This document shows, piece after piece, positions 42,408 to 50,302 of a DNA stretch of 64,000 nucleotides. Numbering within the stretch: the first letter of the stretch is position 1; every line of letters starts with the position of its first letter. Made by a program: the position numbers and the translations under genes. Location: contig JAJQEO010000059.1 of assembly GCA_021201665.1 (NCBI GenBank), positions 1-64,000 of the forward strand. The letters are read 5' to 3'. Source of the stretch: Lachnospiraceae bacterium (GTDB lineage Bacteria > Bacillota > Clostridia > Lachnospirales > Lachnospiraceae). Under the pieces are notes generated by a model, which was given only the letters and a program-made list of their open reading frames with translations, ran no database searches and was not told the DNA's origin.

Positions 42408-43358
42408 TTACACGGATGAAATAGATTCCGAAAAATAAGCTTTCATCTCATTGATAAAGCAAATCTCCGCATCGTGGAGGTGTTTTCCCTTTTCATAGCA
42501 GATGGCAAGCCTGGCGGGAAAGCTTTCCGTCTGGATCGGGAAGCAGAGCAGGTCGCTGGGCAGCACGCCGTCCGCATTACCGAAGCGGCGGCGGATATAG
42601 TCGCCCGGCGCGAGAAGGCACCCGGCACCCCTTTCGCACATCTGGGCATTCAGGTCTCCGTTTTCCGATTGGAAGCCGGCGAGCGGGGCAAAGCGGTACT
42701 CTTTGAAAATCAGATCCAGGTCATTGGCGAGCCTGCCGTGGCGGTCATTGAGAAGAATAAAAGGCAGTCTTTTGAGCAGAGCGAGATTCTGCGTGGCGAT
42801 AAGCTCCGCCTCTGCGGCTTCCCAGTCACTGCCGAACGCGGCGGCTGCCACGCTCCGGTGCAGAAGCACACAATAGGGATCCTCCTCCAGAACCGGGACG
42901 ACTGCAAGGCTTTCGTCCACCGGGAGGTAGCTGATGTAGAGGTCAGCTCCGAGCATATGGTAGGAGACATCGGTGTGCAGCCGCTTGATCACAGACACGT
43001 CATAAAGGGGATACTTTTGCGTAAACCGTAAAATCAGATCCGCGAGAAAGGGCGGATCTCCATAGGTCGCCACGGCGATTGTGATCTGGCTGCGGCGCTG
43101 CTCGGTGACTGCACTGATATTCGCTATCATCCGGTCATAGGATGCCAGAATCTCCCGGCTTCCTTCCAGAAAGCATTCACCCGCCACGGTCAGCGTCAGC
43201 TCCGTGCCCCTGTGAAAGAGCGGCACTCCGACCTCATTTTCCAGCTTTTTCAGATGCTCGCTCAGGGACTGCTGGGAGACATACAGATTCCGCGCGGCCG
43301 CGCTGATATTCTTTTCCTCGGCGATCGCTATAAAATATTTCAGGTTTAAAAAATTCAC
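42408..43358 (-). CDS. LysR-family regulator 3
   Basis: 316 residues with GTG start at 43358 behind GGAAGGAGG. HTH: LKYFIAIAEEKNISAAARNL, YVSQQSLSEHLKKLENEVG; effector domain ITIAVATYGDPPFLADLI. The upstream region holds the ACAGG-N6-CCTGT dyad also present before the PhlG-like gene, so this regulator is the best candidate to bind both (inference). Divergent from the lactonase gene. Confidence 0.9.
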   Translation of the reverse strand: MNFLNLKYFIAIAEEKNISAAARNLYVSQQSLSEHLKKLENEVGVPLFHRGTELTLTVAGECFLEGSREILASYDRMIANISAVTEQRRSQITIAVATYGDPPFLADLILRFTQKYPLYDVSVIKRLHTDVSYHMLGADLYISYLPVDESLAVVPVLEEDPYCVLLHRSVAAAAFGSDWEAAEAELIATQNLALLKRLPFILLNDRHGRLANDLDLIFKEYRFAPLAGFQSENGDLNAQMCERGAGCLLAPGDYIRRRFGNADGVLPSDLLCFPIQTESFPARLAICYEKGKHLHDAEICFINEMKAYFSESISSV

Positions 43359-43422
43359 GGCGGTTCCTCCTTCCGATTTTCAATATAGTATCACCGAAAT
43401 GCGGGATAAGCAACCATTATTA

Positions 43423-43438
43423 ACAGGAATTTGCCTGT
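43423..43438 (+). promoter_or_regulatory. Dyad ACAGG-N6-CCTGT, copy 2
   Basis: ACAGGAATTTGCCTGT, identical to 38702-38717. It is 65 bases upstream of the LysR 3 start. Confidence 0.7.
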
Positions 43439-43597
43439 GGACTTTAAATGGCATCTATGTTGGACAAAATTACGTCGGGAAAATATACTTATAAAGACAG
43501 GTATTCCAGAGTACGGTATGTCGATGCGCACGTTTCAGAACTCGACTCCGGGGAAAATGGAGATTCGGGTGTGGAAGCAATATCCTGATGACAGATT

Positions 43598-43708
43598 TTA
43601 GTGGCCTTCGGAACCGAGTCAAAGAATCTGTATTAGTGGCCTCCGGAACCGAGTCAAAGAATCTGTATTAGTGGCCTCCGGAACCAACCAGGTCAAAAGA
43701 ATCTGCAT
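43598..43708 (+). repeat. 35-base tandem repeat, three units
   Basis: TAGTGGCCTYCGGAACCGAG units start at 43598, 43633 and 43668; the third has a short insertion. They occupy the leader of the gene at 43732. Confidence 0.85.
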
Positions 43709-43731
43709 TTAAAAAAGAAAGGAAAAAAGCC

Positions 43732-44949
43732 GTGGATAAGAAAGTATATGCGATCGTCGGAAACTGGAGTTTTGAGGCAAAGCCCGCGAAAGGAAAAGGC
43801 ATTTCAATTTTTACTTATGAGGAAGAAACAGGGGAGCTGGCCCTGATTGAGACGCTCCGCCCGGATGTCGCCGCAGGGCAGCTCTGCCTTGATAAAAAGA
43901 GAAGCATGGTATATGTGTGCAATGAATGCGGCGAGCGCCGGGGAGAGGTCGGCGGCGGCGGTTACCTGATGGCGTATCAGTTTGATCCCGCCACGGGCAG
44001 GATGACGCTGGTGAGTGAAAAGGAATCTCTGTGTCCAGAGCCTTCCTATGTCTGCCTGGATCCGACCGGGAAGTACCTGCTTGCCTGCCACTGCGCGGAT
44101 CCCTGGCATGTGACGAAAATCGTGAGAAACGAGGACGGCACGCTTTCCAACGAGGTGCTCTTTGACGATGCGGGTGTTGTCATGTTCCGCATCTGCGAGG
44201 ATGGAAGTCTCGGGGAAGTCTGCGACGTGGCGGTCAATCCGGGAACCGGCGGAAAGGATCCGCGCTCGCAGGTAAATGTGGATCCGGTATCCGGACACAT
44301 CCAGCTCGTAGAGGTGATTTCGCGCCTGCACTCGGTTGTAGCAAGCCCTTCGGGGAAGATTTTCGTGGTCTGCGATAAGGGGATGGACCGCGTCTACACC
44401 TACCGGATCAATTATGAGAGCGAGCGCCTGGAAAAGCTGGACGAATGGATCTCCGACGACATCGCGAGCTTTCCGCGCTATGGAGCATTTCATCCGACGT
44501 TGCCTGTTTATTATCTGGACAATGAAAACCATGCCGTGATGAACTGCTTCCATTATGACGATGAGACAGGCAAACTGGACTGCTTCCTGACCCTGCCGCT
44601 CCTGGATGAGGACCCCGGCCTTGTGGACGGAAAACCGGTCGGTGCCCAGGATATCATGGTACATCCGAACGGACAGTGCCTCTATGTCACCCTTTGCGGG
44701 TTAAACCTGATTGTGGTACTGAAGCTGGATGAGAAGGGCATGCCGACCGTCGTGCAGCGTGTGCCGTCCGGCGGAAATCTGCCGAGAGGCCTCCAGCTTT
44801 CGCCGGATGGACGATTCCTTCTGTCCGGGAACATGGTCTCCGGCGATATCACGTCATTTGCCGTGTCTGAGGACGGATTGCTTACGCCGACCGGGAAAAC
44901 ATATGAGGCGGTTTCGCCATCCGCGATCCGGTTCTGGAAGGAAGAGTAA
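43732..44949 (+). CDS. Lactonase-family beta-propeller protein
   Basis: 405 residues with GTG start (AAGAAAGGA upstream). Seven-blade propeller of the 6-phosphogluconolactonase (YbhE) type: repeated blades such as GNWSFEAKPAKGKGISIFTY, EPSYVCLDPTGKYLLACHCA, HPNGQCLYVTLCGLNLIVVL, GNLPRGLQLSPDGRFLLSGN. The family also contains carboxy-cis,cis-muconate cyclase. In this neighbourhood it may open or close a lactone from an aromatic breakdown product rather than serve the pentose pathway (inference). Monocistronic with its own terminator. Confidence 0.85.
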   Translation: MDKKVYAIVGNWSFEAKPAKGKGISIFTYEEETGELALIETLRPDVAAGQLCLDKKRSMVYVCNECGERRGEVGGGGYLMAYQFDPATGRMTLVSEKESLCPEPSYVCLDPTGKYLLACHCADPWHVTKIVRNEDGTLSNEVLFDDAGVVMFRICEDGSLGEVCDVAVNPGTGGKDPRSQVNVDPVSGHIQLVEVISRLHSVVASPSGKIFVVCDKGMDRVYTYRINYESERLEKLDEWISDDIASFPRYGAFHPTLPVYYLDNENHAVMNCFHYDDETGKLDCFLTLPLLDEDPGLVDGKPVGAQDIMVHPNGQCLYVTLCGLNLIVVLKLDEKGMPTVVQRVPSGGNLPRGLQLSPDGRFLLSGNMVSGDITSFAVSEDGLLTPTGKTYEAVSPSAIRFWKEE

Positions 44950-45071
44950 ATTGCAAAGCGAGGAACCTCCTGCATCACAGGGACTGTGCCGGACTTAAGC
45001 GGCGAGTCAGTCCGGGTACGATAATCAAGGCGAGACATTCCCCAGTCCGATTAATCAGAACAGATCAAACT

Positions 45072-45110
45072 CGCCGGCTCCAGATACGAAGCCGGCGGGT
45101 TTTACTTTTT
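45072..45110 (+). terminator. Rho-independent terminator
   Basis: CGCCGGC (45072-45078)/GCCGGCG (45091-45097) then GGTTTTACTTTTTT. Confidence 0.85.
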
Positions 45111-45131
45111 TCTAAAACACGAAATTTCCTG

Positions 45132-45159
45132 TTGACAAATGAGAATATCGGTATATAAT
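45132..45159 (+). promoter_or_regulatory. Promoter of the marR-MATE operon
   Basis: TTGACA (45132-45137), 16-base spacer, TATAAT (45154-45159). Confidence 0.85.
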
Positions 45160-45175
45160 AGTTGGTAAGCGAACA

Positions 45176-45189
45176 GTTTGCATGCAAAC
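45176..45189 (+). promoter_or_regulatory. Palindromic operator GTTTGCATGCAAAC
   Basis: Perfect 14-base palindrome 16 bases after the -10, at or just past the transcription start; the expected place for MarR autorepression. Confidence 0.75.
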
Positions 45190-45272
45190 CAAATGATCCC
45201 AAAAGAGCTTTTGATTATGGATTGCGAATGGATGATCGATGATCTGCAGCATCACATGAGGAAGGAGAGGAA

Positions 45273-45713
45273 ATGCCTATGGACAGCCTGCATGTCCGGA
45301 TTGCCCTGACGAAGGGGCAGTTCAGTAAATTTATCCTGCGGAGAGCCAGGCAGATGGGACTGCTGCGGGGGCAGCCGCACATCCTGGAGTATCTGGCGAC
45401 AAATGACGGCTGCTCGCAGTCGGAGGTCTGTGAGGCGTGGGATCTTGACAAGTCCACGGTCTCCGGCCTGATTGAGCGGATGGAGCGAGACGGCCTGATT
45501 GATGTCAGAAAAGAGGAAGGAGACCGGCGGAAGAAAAAGCTGTACCTCACGGCGAAGGGCTCCGAGCTTGGCAGCAGGATGGACGAGTACATGAAGCAGC
45601 TGGATGAGGCTGCGTTTGCGGGAGTGACAGAGGAAGAGCAGGAGCAGTTCCTGCGTGTACTCTCACGTATTTATCAAAATTTAAAAGGAGTGGAAGAAAA
45701 TGGGAAAGAGTAA
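45273..45713 (+). CDS. MarR-family regulator
   Basis: 146 residues (ATG 45273; ATG 45279 also fits the AAGGAGAGG site). Winged helix: GLLRGQPHILEYLATNDGCS, SEVCEAWDLDKSTVSGLIER, MERDGLIDVRKEEGDRRKKK (wing), LTAKG. Such proteins release DNA on binding phenolics. It overlaps the MATE exporter gene by 14 bases and has a palindromic operator, so it most likely represses its own operon until a toxic substrate appears. Confidence 0.92.
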   Translation: MPMDSLHVRIALTKGQFSKFILRRARQMGLLRGQPHILEYLATNDGCSQSEVCEAWDLDKSTVSGLIERMERDGLIDVRKEEGDRRKKKLYLTAKGSELGSRMDEYMKQLDEAAFAGVTEEEQEQFLRVLSRIYQNLKGVEENGKE

Positions 45714-47181
45714 AACGAAACAGGCGCGACAGAATGCATCTGGCGGACAGGGCAAAGGAGCGGCAGGCGGCGGACAGAATACGGGAGGAAACAACACGCA
45801 CGGCGCGGGCGGCTCACAGAATAATGCGCACGGCGCGGGCGGCTCACAAAATAAAATGGCAGTCATGCCGATGAATACGCTGCTGCTGACGATGTCTGTA
45901 CCGTTGATGCTTTCCTTGCTGGTGCAGTCCCTTTATAATATTGTAGACAGTATTTTCGTATCCAGATATTCGGAGCAGGCGCTGACCGCCACCTCGCTGG
46001 TCTACGCGGTGCAGTTTCTGATGATCGCGGTCGGTGTCGGTACCAATGTCGGTCTGAACTCGCTTTTGTCCAGATACGTCGGGGCGAAGAAGGAAGAGGA
46101 CGCCTGCCGCGCGGCCACCACGGGCCTGATTCTGAACGTCGCGTCAGCCCTGATTTTCTCTCTGGTCGGGATCTTTTTCTCAAAGCCAATCGCGTCGATG
46201 ATGACCAGTGACCCGGATCTGAGAACGCTTTGTATCCAGTACATGCAGGTCTGCGTGATCTTCTGCTATGGTACCTTCATCCAGACCTATGGACAGCGGC
46301 TTCTGCAGGCGGTCGGCGACACGATCCTGAGCATGATTTCCCTGATTTCAGGCGCGGTCATCAATATCATCCTGGACCCGATTATGATCTTCGGCCTGCT
46401 CGGCTGCCCGGAGATGGGCATTCGCGGAGCGGCGATCGCCACTGTCATCGGGCAGTGCACCGGCGCGGTGGTAGCCCTGGTGCTGAACAAGACGAAAAAC
46501 CCGGTGATCCATGTACATTTCAAAGGATACCATTTTAATATGGACGACGTAAAGGCGATCTACCGCGTCGGCATGCCGACCATCGTCATGCAGGCAATCG
46601 GCAGCGTGATGACCTTCGCCGTAAACGCTGTCCTGATGTCCGTCTCTACGACAGCGGTCGCGTTCTTCGGCGTATACTACAAGCTGCAGAACTTCCTGAT
46701 GATGCCGATGAACGGCCTCGGCCAGGCGACCATCCCGATTGTCGGATTCAATTTCGGCGCCGGCAACAAGGACCGGATCAAACAGGCGTGGAAGTGCGTC
46801 GTCCCGGCCGGCATTGTGATGGCACTCATCGGCACAGTGATCTTCCTGGCGTTCCCGAAGCAGCTGCTCGGACTTTTCGCGGCGAGCGAGGAGATGCTCT
46901 CAATCGGCGTACCGGCACTGCGGATCATTTCCGTGACCTTCGTCTTCGCCACGATGACCATCATTTTCGGCTACTTCGGCTCCGGCCTTGGCAACGGCGT
47001 GATCAACATGATCGGTGGAGCGATCCGCCAGCTGGTTGTACTCGTGCCGCTCGTATGGGTGTTCACAAACTTCTTCGGGATTTCGTATACATGGTACGCG
47101 ATGTGGATTTCAGAGGTGCTGGCGTTCCTCTACAGCTTCATCAGCATCCGGAAAGAGACGAAGAAAAAGGCAGGGTTCTGA
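45700..47181 (+). CDS. MATE-family efflux transporter
   Basis: 493 residues, 12 membrane helices in two halves. First helix region NTLLLTMSVPLMLSLLVQSL, then NIVDSIFVSRYSEQALTATS; second half VGMPTIVMQAIGSVMTFAVN, GQATIPIVGFNFGAGNKDRI. Drives cation- or proton-coupled drug export. Unusual N-terminal ~52-residue hydrophilic tail, rich in Gly/Asn/Gln/His, with a tandem HGAGGSQN repeat. It overlaps marR and is closed by the terminator at 47205. In this region it may export phenolics (inference). Confidence 0.92.
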   Translation: MGKSKTKQARQNASGGQGKGAAGGGQNTGGNNTHGAGGSQNNAHGAGGSQNKMAVMPMNTLLLTMSVPLMLSLLVQSLYNIVDSIFVSRYSEQALTATSLVYAVQFLMIAVGVGTNVGLNSLLSRYVGAKKEEDACRAATTGLILNVASALIFSLVGIFFSKPIASMMTSDPDLRTLCIQYMQVCVIFCYGTFIQTYGQRLLQAVGDTILSMISLISGAVINIILDPIMIFGLLGCPEMGIRGAAIATVIGQCTGAVVALVLNKTKNPVIHVHFKGYHFNMDDVKAIYRVGMPTIVMQAIGSVMTFAVNAVLMSVSTTAVAFFGVYYKLQNFLMMPMNGLGQATIPIVGFNFGAGNKDRIKQAWKCVVPAGIVMALIGTVIFLAFPKQLLGLFAASEEMLSIGVPALRIISVTFVFATMTIIFGYFGSGLGNGVINMIGGAIRQLVVLVPLVWVFTNFFGISYTWYAMWISEVLAFLYSFISIRKETKKKAGF

Positions 47182-47204
47182 GAAAAAAATTATTTCCAAT
47201 CCGA

Positions 47205-47251
47205 AACTGCGGCAATCAGCTGCCCGATGGCAGCTCTTGCCGCAGTTTTTT
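47205..47251 (+). terminator. Strong rho-independent terminator
   Basis: AACTGCGGCAA (47205-47215)/TTGCCGCAGTT (47237-47247) followed by TTTT. Confidence 0.9.
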
Positions 47252-47260
47252 GTGCGCAGG

Positions 47261-47410
47261 GCCGGGCAAGGCATATCCCACGCGAAGCGTGGGATGCCAC
47301 CCGGCGAGGGCATATCCCACGCGAAGCGTGGGATGCCCACATCCACAATCAAAGATTGTGGACATACCACGCCCCACAATCGGAGACTGGGGGCAAAACC
47401 CGGTGAGGGA
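47261..47410 (-). repeat. REP-like hairpin repeat, copy B
   Basis: Minus strand: core 47403-47370 (match to copy A), then CCACAATC-TTT-GATTGTGG, then two tandem TCCCACGC-TTC-GCGTGGGA hairpins (47330-47308 and 47298-47276). Compared with copy A it has an extra hairpin and a duplicated unit. Confidence 0.8.
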
Positions 47411-47553
47411 ATGATTCCGGCAATAATTCCAAACAGGAATGACCTGTACGGAAATCGAATTGTTCTTTTGCTGTGCATTTATTATAATTTTGAATGAAAA
47501 AAGGCAAAATAATTCGAAAAAATGATGAAAGGACCAAATGAAGAGGTGATAAT

Positions 47554-50112
47554 ATGGACAAATGCCGTTGTGTCCGGAATGTTGGAGTGAAGAATGCCGG
47601 ACTCCGCAGGTTTCGGAATCTGTCGTTTGCAGGTAATGGGCTGGCTTTCGGGGCGTATCTGGTTCAGACGCAGGAGAGGTACCAGCTGATCGGCACGGTG
47701 CCGGATGCCTGCGTGGAGCAGTGGATGGAGCAGATCGCTCAGACTGTTTCATTTGACCAGATTGACCATCTGGTCGTATTTACAGAGGAAAACAGCAGAG
47801 AAGCAGTGTTGCGGGTGCTGCAGGAGAATGCCGGGATTGAAATCATTGCGGCGTATCCGGTTCTTGAGCAGCTGAAAAAAATTTTGCCGGAAGGAACGAA
47901 AACACTGGAGATCCGGAACAACCGCAGCCTGACATTTTCAGGAAGTCCGTTCCGTTTCCAGATGATTGGCGGCGGGAACCTTTGCCCGTCTCTGTATGTG
48001 CTGGACGAGGAGGCTCACAGCATTTATGCGTCAGATGCGTTTGGGTCTCTGTACTGTGGACTGGAACTTCCTGAGGCAGGAAGTGAGAGAGATACGCAGT
48101 GGCGCCTGGGGATGCAGGACTATTTTGAAGACCTGGCAGCCGCCGGCAGAGCCATGGACGCCGGAAATGCCGCCGCGTTTGTGCGGGAGCAGAATGTGAC
48201 GACCGTCTTTCCGTCCGTGGGACCGGCGGTGACTGGCGATAGACTGGAAAAAATGCTGGATTTCTATCTGCGGCAGAGTAAAGAAGTCGGAGCGGAATCT
48301 GGGGCAGCTTTGTCAGGGGGGCAGATTGCTGCTTCCAGAACCGTGCAGCCGCGTGTGGTAATTATATATGAAGGAACAAATGAGATATCGGATTATGCGG
48401 CCAGTGTGGAAAGCGGCCTGAAGGAAGCAGAGGTATCGGATGTCACGCGCTGTGACCTCTCCTGTACGGATCGAAATCAGGCGATTCTGATGGCGCTCTC
48501 AGCGGACGTCCTGCTGCTGGGAACAACGATTTCTCAGGGAAATCCTTCGAAAGCAGTCTGGGATGTGGTGACATCTCTGAAAGCAGAAAGCTGCAAAGGC
48601 AAACTGGCGTCGATTTTCTACAAGATTTCCACACAGGATGACCAGGCGGATTTCTTAAGAGAGCATCTGGCTTTTCTCGGATTTGATCTGAGCGTCCAGA
48701 GCAGCTTCTTTATCGGGACGCTGACAGAGAATGATCTGAAAAATGCGGCAAATTACGGCTTTGGAGTCGGATGCAGTGCCCGGCGGGTGCCGAACCCCAG
48801 AAAACCGAGGCTTGTAAAATGCCTGGTCTGCGGAGAAATTTTTGATGCGTCGCTTGGCACCTGCCCGGTCTGCGGCGTGGGACTCGACCAGTGCGTGCCG
48901 GTCGAGGAGGAAGAAATTTCCTATCAGAAGGATACCAACCTGCGCTATGTCATTCTTGGCGGCGGCGTGGCCGGTGTATCAGCGGCGGAAGCGATCCGCA
49001 AAAGGGATCAGACGGGAGAGATTCTGATAATTTCGGCGGAGGATTATCTGCCGATCCATCGCCCGATGCTCACCAAAAATCTCAGTATTGCGGATGCACC
49101 GGATGAGGAGCTGTACCTTCATTCGGCCGGATGGTATGAGGAGCATGGGATTTCCCTGCTGCTGGGGGAGACGGCGGACGCCTTTGACCCGGAGCGGAAG
49201 ATCGTCCATGCTGCGAAAAGCGGCGACGAGATTCCTTATGACCGCCTGATCTTTGCGACCGGCGCGGAGTGCTTTATCCCGCCGTTTGAGGGCTGGCAGA
49301 AGGAAGGTGTGGTGACGATCCGACACCTCTGGGACAGCCGGAAAATTCAGGACTGGATGAAAACAGCTAAAAACGCGGTCGTGATCGGCGGCGGTGTCCT
49401 GGGACTGGAGGCGGCGAGCGAGCTGCTGCGCAATGGGATCCATGTGACCGTGCTGGAGGCCGCACCGCAGATCATCGGACGCCAGGCGGACGCAGATTCT
49501 GCCGCAGTACTGCGAAAGAAGATGGCGGATCTGGGCGTGGCCTGCCTGGAAGGCGTACAGATCGAAGGCATTACCGGCGAGGAACGGGCGGCAGGAGTGA
49601 AGCTGAAAACCGGAGAAATCTTCCCGGCAGACTTTGTGATTGTCTCCTGCGGAAACCGGGCGAATGTGAAGGCCGCCCAGGATGCCGGAATCCAGACGGA
49701 GCGTGCGATTGTCGTGAATGCTTTCATGGAGACCAGCCTGCCGGATATTTATGCCTGCGGAGACTGCGCCCAGTACGACGGCGTGAATTTCCAGCTCTGG
49801 GCGGAGGCGTCCGAGCAGGGACGGATTGCGGGAGCAAACGCGGCAGGAGAACGGATTACATATGAGAAACAGCTGCTGGGACTGAATCTGGATGGCTTCG
49901 GAACGACCCTGTTCGCAATCGGAGACCCTGGCAAGCAGAGCGGCGTACCATACAGTCTGGTAAAAACCGTCGACGATGTGGATAACAGCCAGGAACAGTA
50001 CTGGTTCATGGGAAGCGCCCTGCAGGGAGCCGTTCTGATCGGACGCCCGGACAAAACTGCGGATGTCACGAAGGCTGTGATGGAGCACGCAAGGCATGAA
50101 GAGCTGTTTTGA
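47554..50112 (+). CDS. FdpF-like flavodiiron-rubredoxin-NADH oxidoreductase fusion, diiron site lost
   Basis: 852 residues. (1) ~1-255, metallo-beta-lactamase-like flavodiiron domain. (2) ~270-405, flavodoxin-like. (3) Short-spaced rubredoxin, CLVC (423-426), ten residues, CPVC (437-440). (4) ~460-852, NAD(P)H:rubredoxin oxidoreductase: VILGGGVAGVSAAEAI, VVIGGGVLGLEAASELL, DIYACGDCAQ. The order equals FdpF of Clostridioides. However, the iron ligand motif HxExDH reads FTEENS here, the second His region is GGGNLCPS, and the last is SVGPAV, so all four expected His are gone; the FMN loop (GTNEISDY) is also poor. It cannot be a normal O2/NO reductase; the rubredoxin and reductase parts look intact. 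Confidence 0.85.
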   Translation: MDKCRCVRNVGVKNAGLRRFRNLSFAGNGLAFGAYLVQTQERYQLIGTVPDACVEQWMEQIAQTVSFDQIDHLVVFTEENSREAVLRVLQENAGIEIIAAYPVLEQLKKILPEGTKTLEIRNNRSLTFSGSPFRFQMIGGGNLCPSLYVLDEEAHSIYASDAFGSLYCGLELPEAGSERDTQWRLGMQDYFEDLAAAGRAMDAGNAAAFVREQNVTTVFPSVGPAVTGDRLEKMLDFYLRQSKEVGAESGAALSGGQIAASRTVQPRVVIIYEGTNEISDYAASVESGLKEAEVSDVTRCDLSCTDRNQAILMALSADVLLLGTTISQGNPSKAVWDVVTSLKAESCKGKLASIFYKISTQDDQADFLREHLAFLGFDLSVQSSFFIGTLTENDLKNAANYGFGVGCSARRVPNPRKPRLVKCLVCGEIFDASLGTCPVCGVGLDQCVPVEEEEISYQKDTNLRYVILGGGVAGVSAAEAIRKRDQTGEILIISAEDYLPIHRPMLTKNLSIADAPDEELYLHSAGWYEEHGISLLLGETADAFDPERKIVHAAKSGDEIPYDRLIFATGAECFIPPFEGWQKEGVVTIRHLWDSRKIQDWMKTAKNAVVIGGGVLGLEAASELLRNGIHVTVLEAAPQIIGRQADADSAAVLRKKMADLGVACLEGVQIEGITGEERAAGVKLKTGEIFPADFVIVSCGNRANVKAAQDAGIQTERAIVVNAFMETSLPDIYACGDCAQYDGVNFQLWAEASEQGRIAGANAAGERITYEKQLLGLNLDGFGTTLFAIGDPGKQSGVPYSLVKTVDDVDNSQEQYWFMGSALQGAVLIGRPDKTADVTKAVMEHARHEELF

Positions 50113-50256
50113 AAAAATAGAATCCGATCCGCATGACGCTCAGAAAGCACAGAATGGCGGGAACACGTGTGGAAGCAGATGACTGTGTGTGTTTTAAGGA
50201 TGGGGAGTCCTGTAAGAACGAAACTTGTTAAGGCGGAATCCCAAAGAGCAGAAAAA

Positions 50257-50281
50257 GAAAATGACTTAAGTCGTTTACTAT
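50257..50281 (+). promoter_or_regulatory. Shared 25-base control motif, copy 2
   Basis: Differs from the motif at 42272-42248 at two positions. Contains perfect palindrome GACTTAAGTC and ends in TTTACTAT, 21 bases before the start at 50303. Confidence 0.75.
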
Positions 50282-50302
50282 TAAGATAAGGAAGTGAACA
50301 GC

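Larger units (their letters stand above)
43359..43731 (+). other. Divergent control region, 373 bases
   Basis: Contains the LysR-type dyad (43423-43438), then the three-unit tandem repeat (43598-43708). No gene. Confidence 0.5.
47182..47553 (+). other. Spacer with terminator and REP-like repeat
   Basis: 372 bases: terminator 47205-47251, repeat copy B 47261-47410, then an A/T-rich promoter-like stretch (47480-47500, TTATAATTTT). Confidence 0.6.

Noticed and set aside
43732-44949. pgl of the pentose phosphate pathway
   Set aside because: The propeller family fits, but there are no zwf/gnd neighbours and the family has other lactonase or cyclase members, so I give no gene symbol.
47554-50112. 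Functional flavodiiron NO/O2 reductase
   Set aside because: Domain order fits, but all four expected His ligands of the diiron site are missing.
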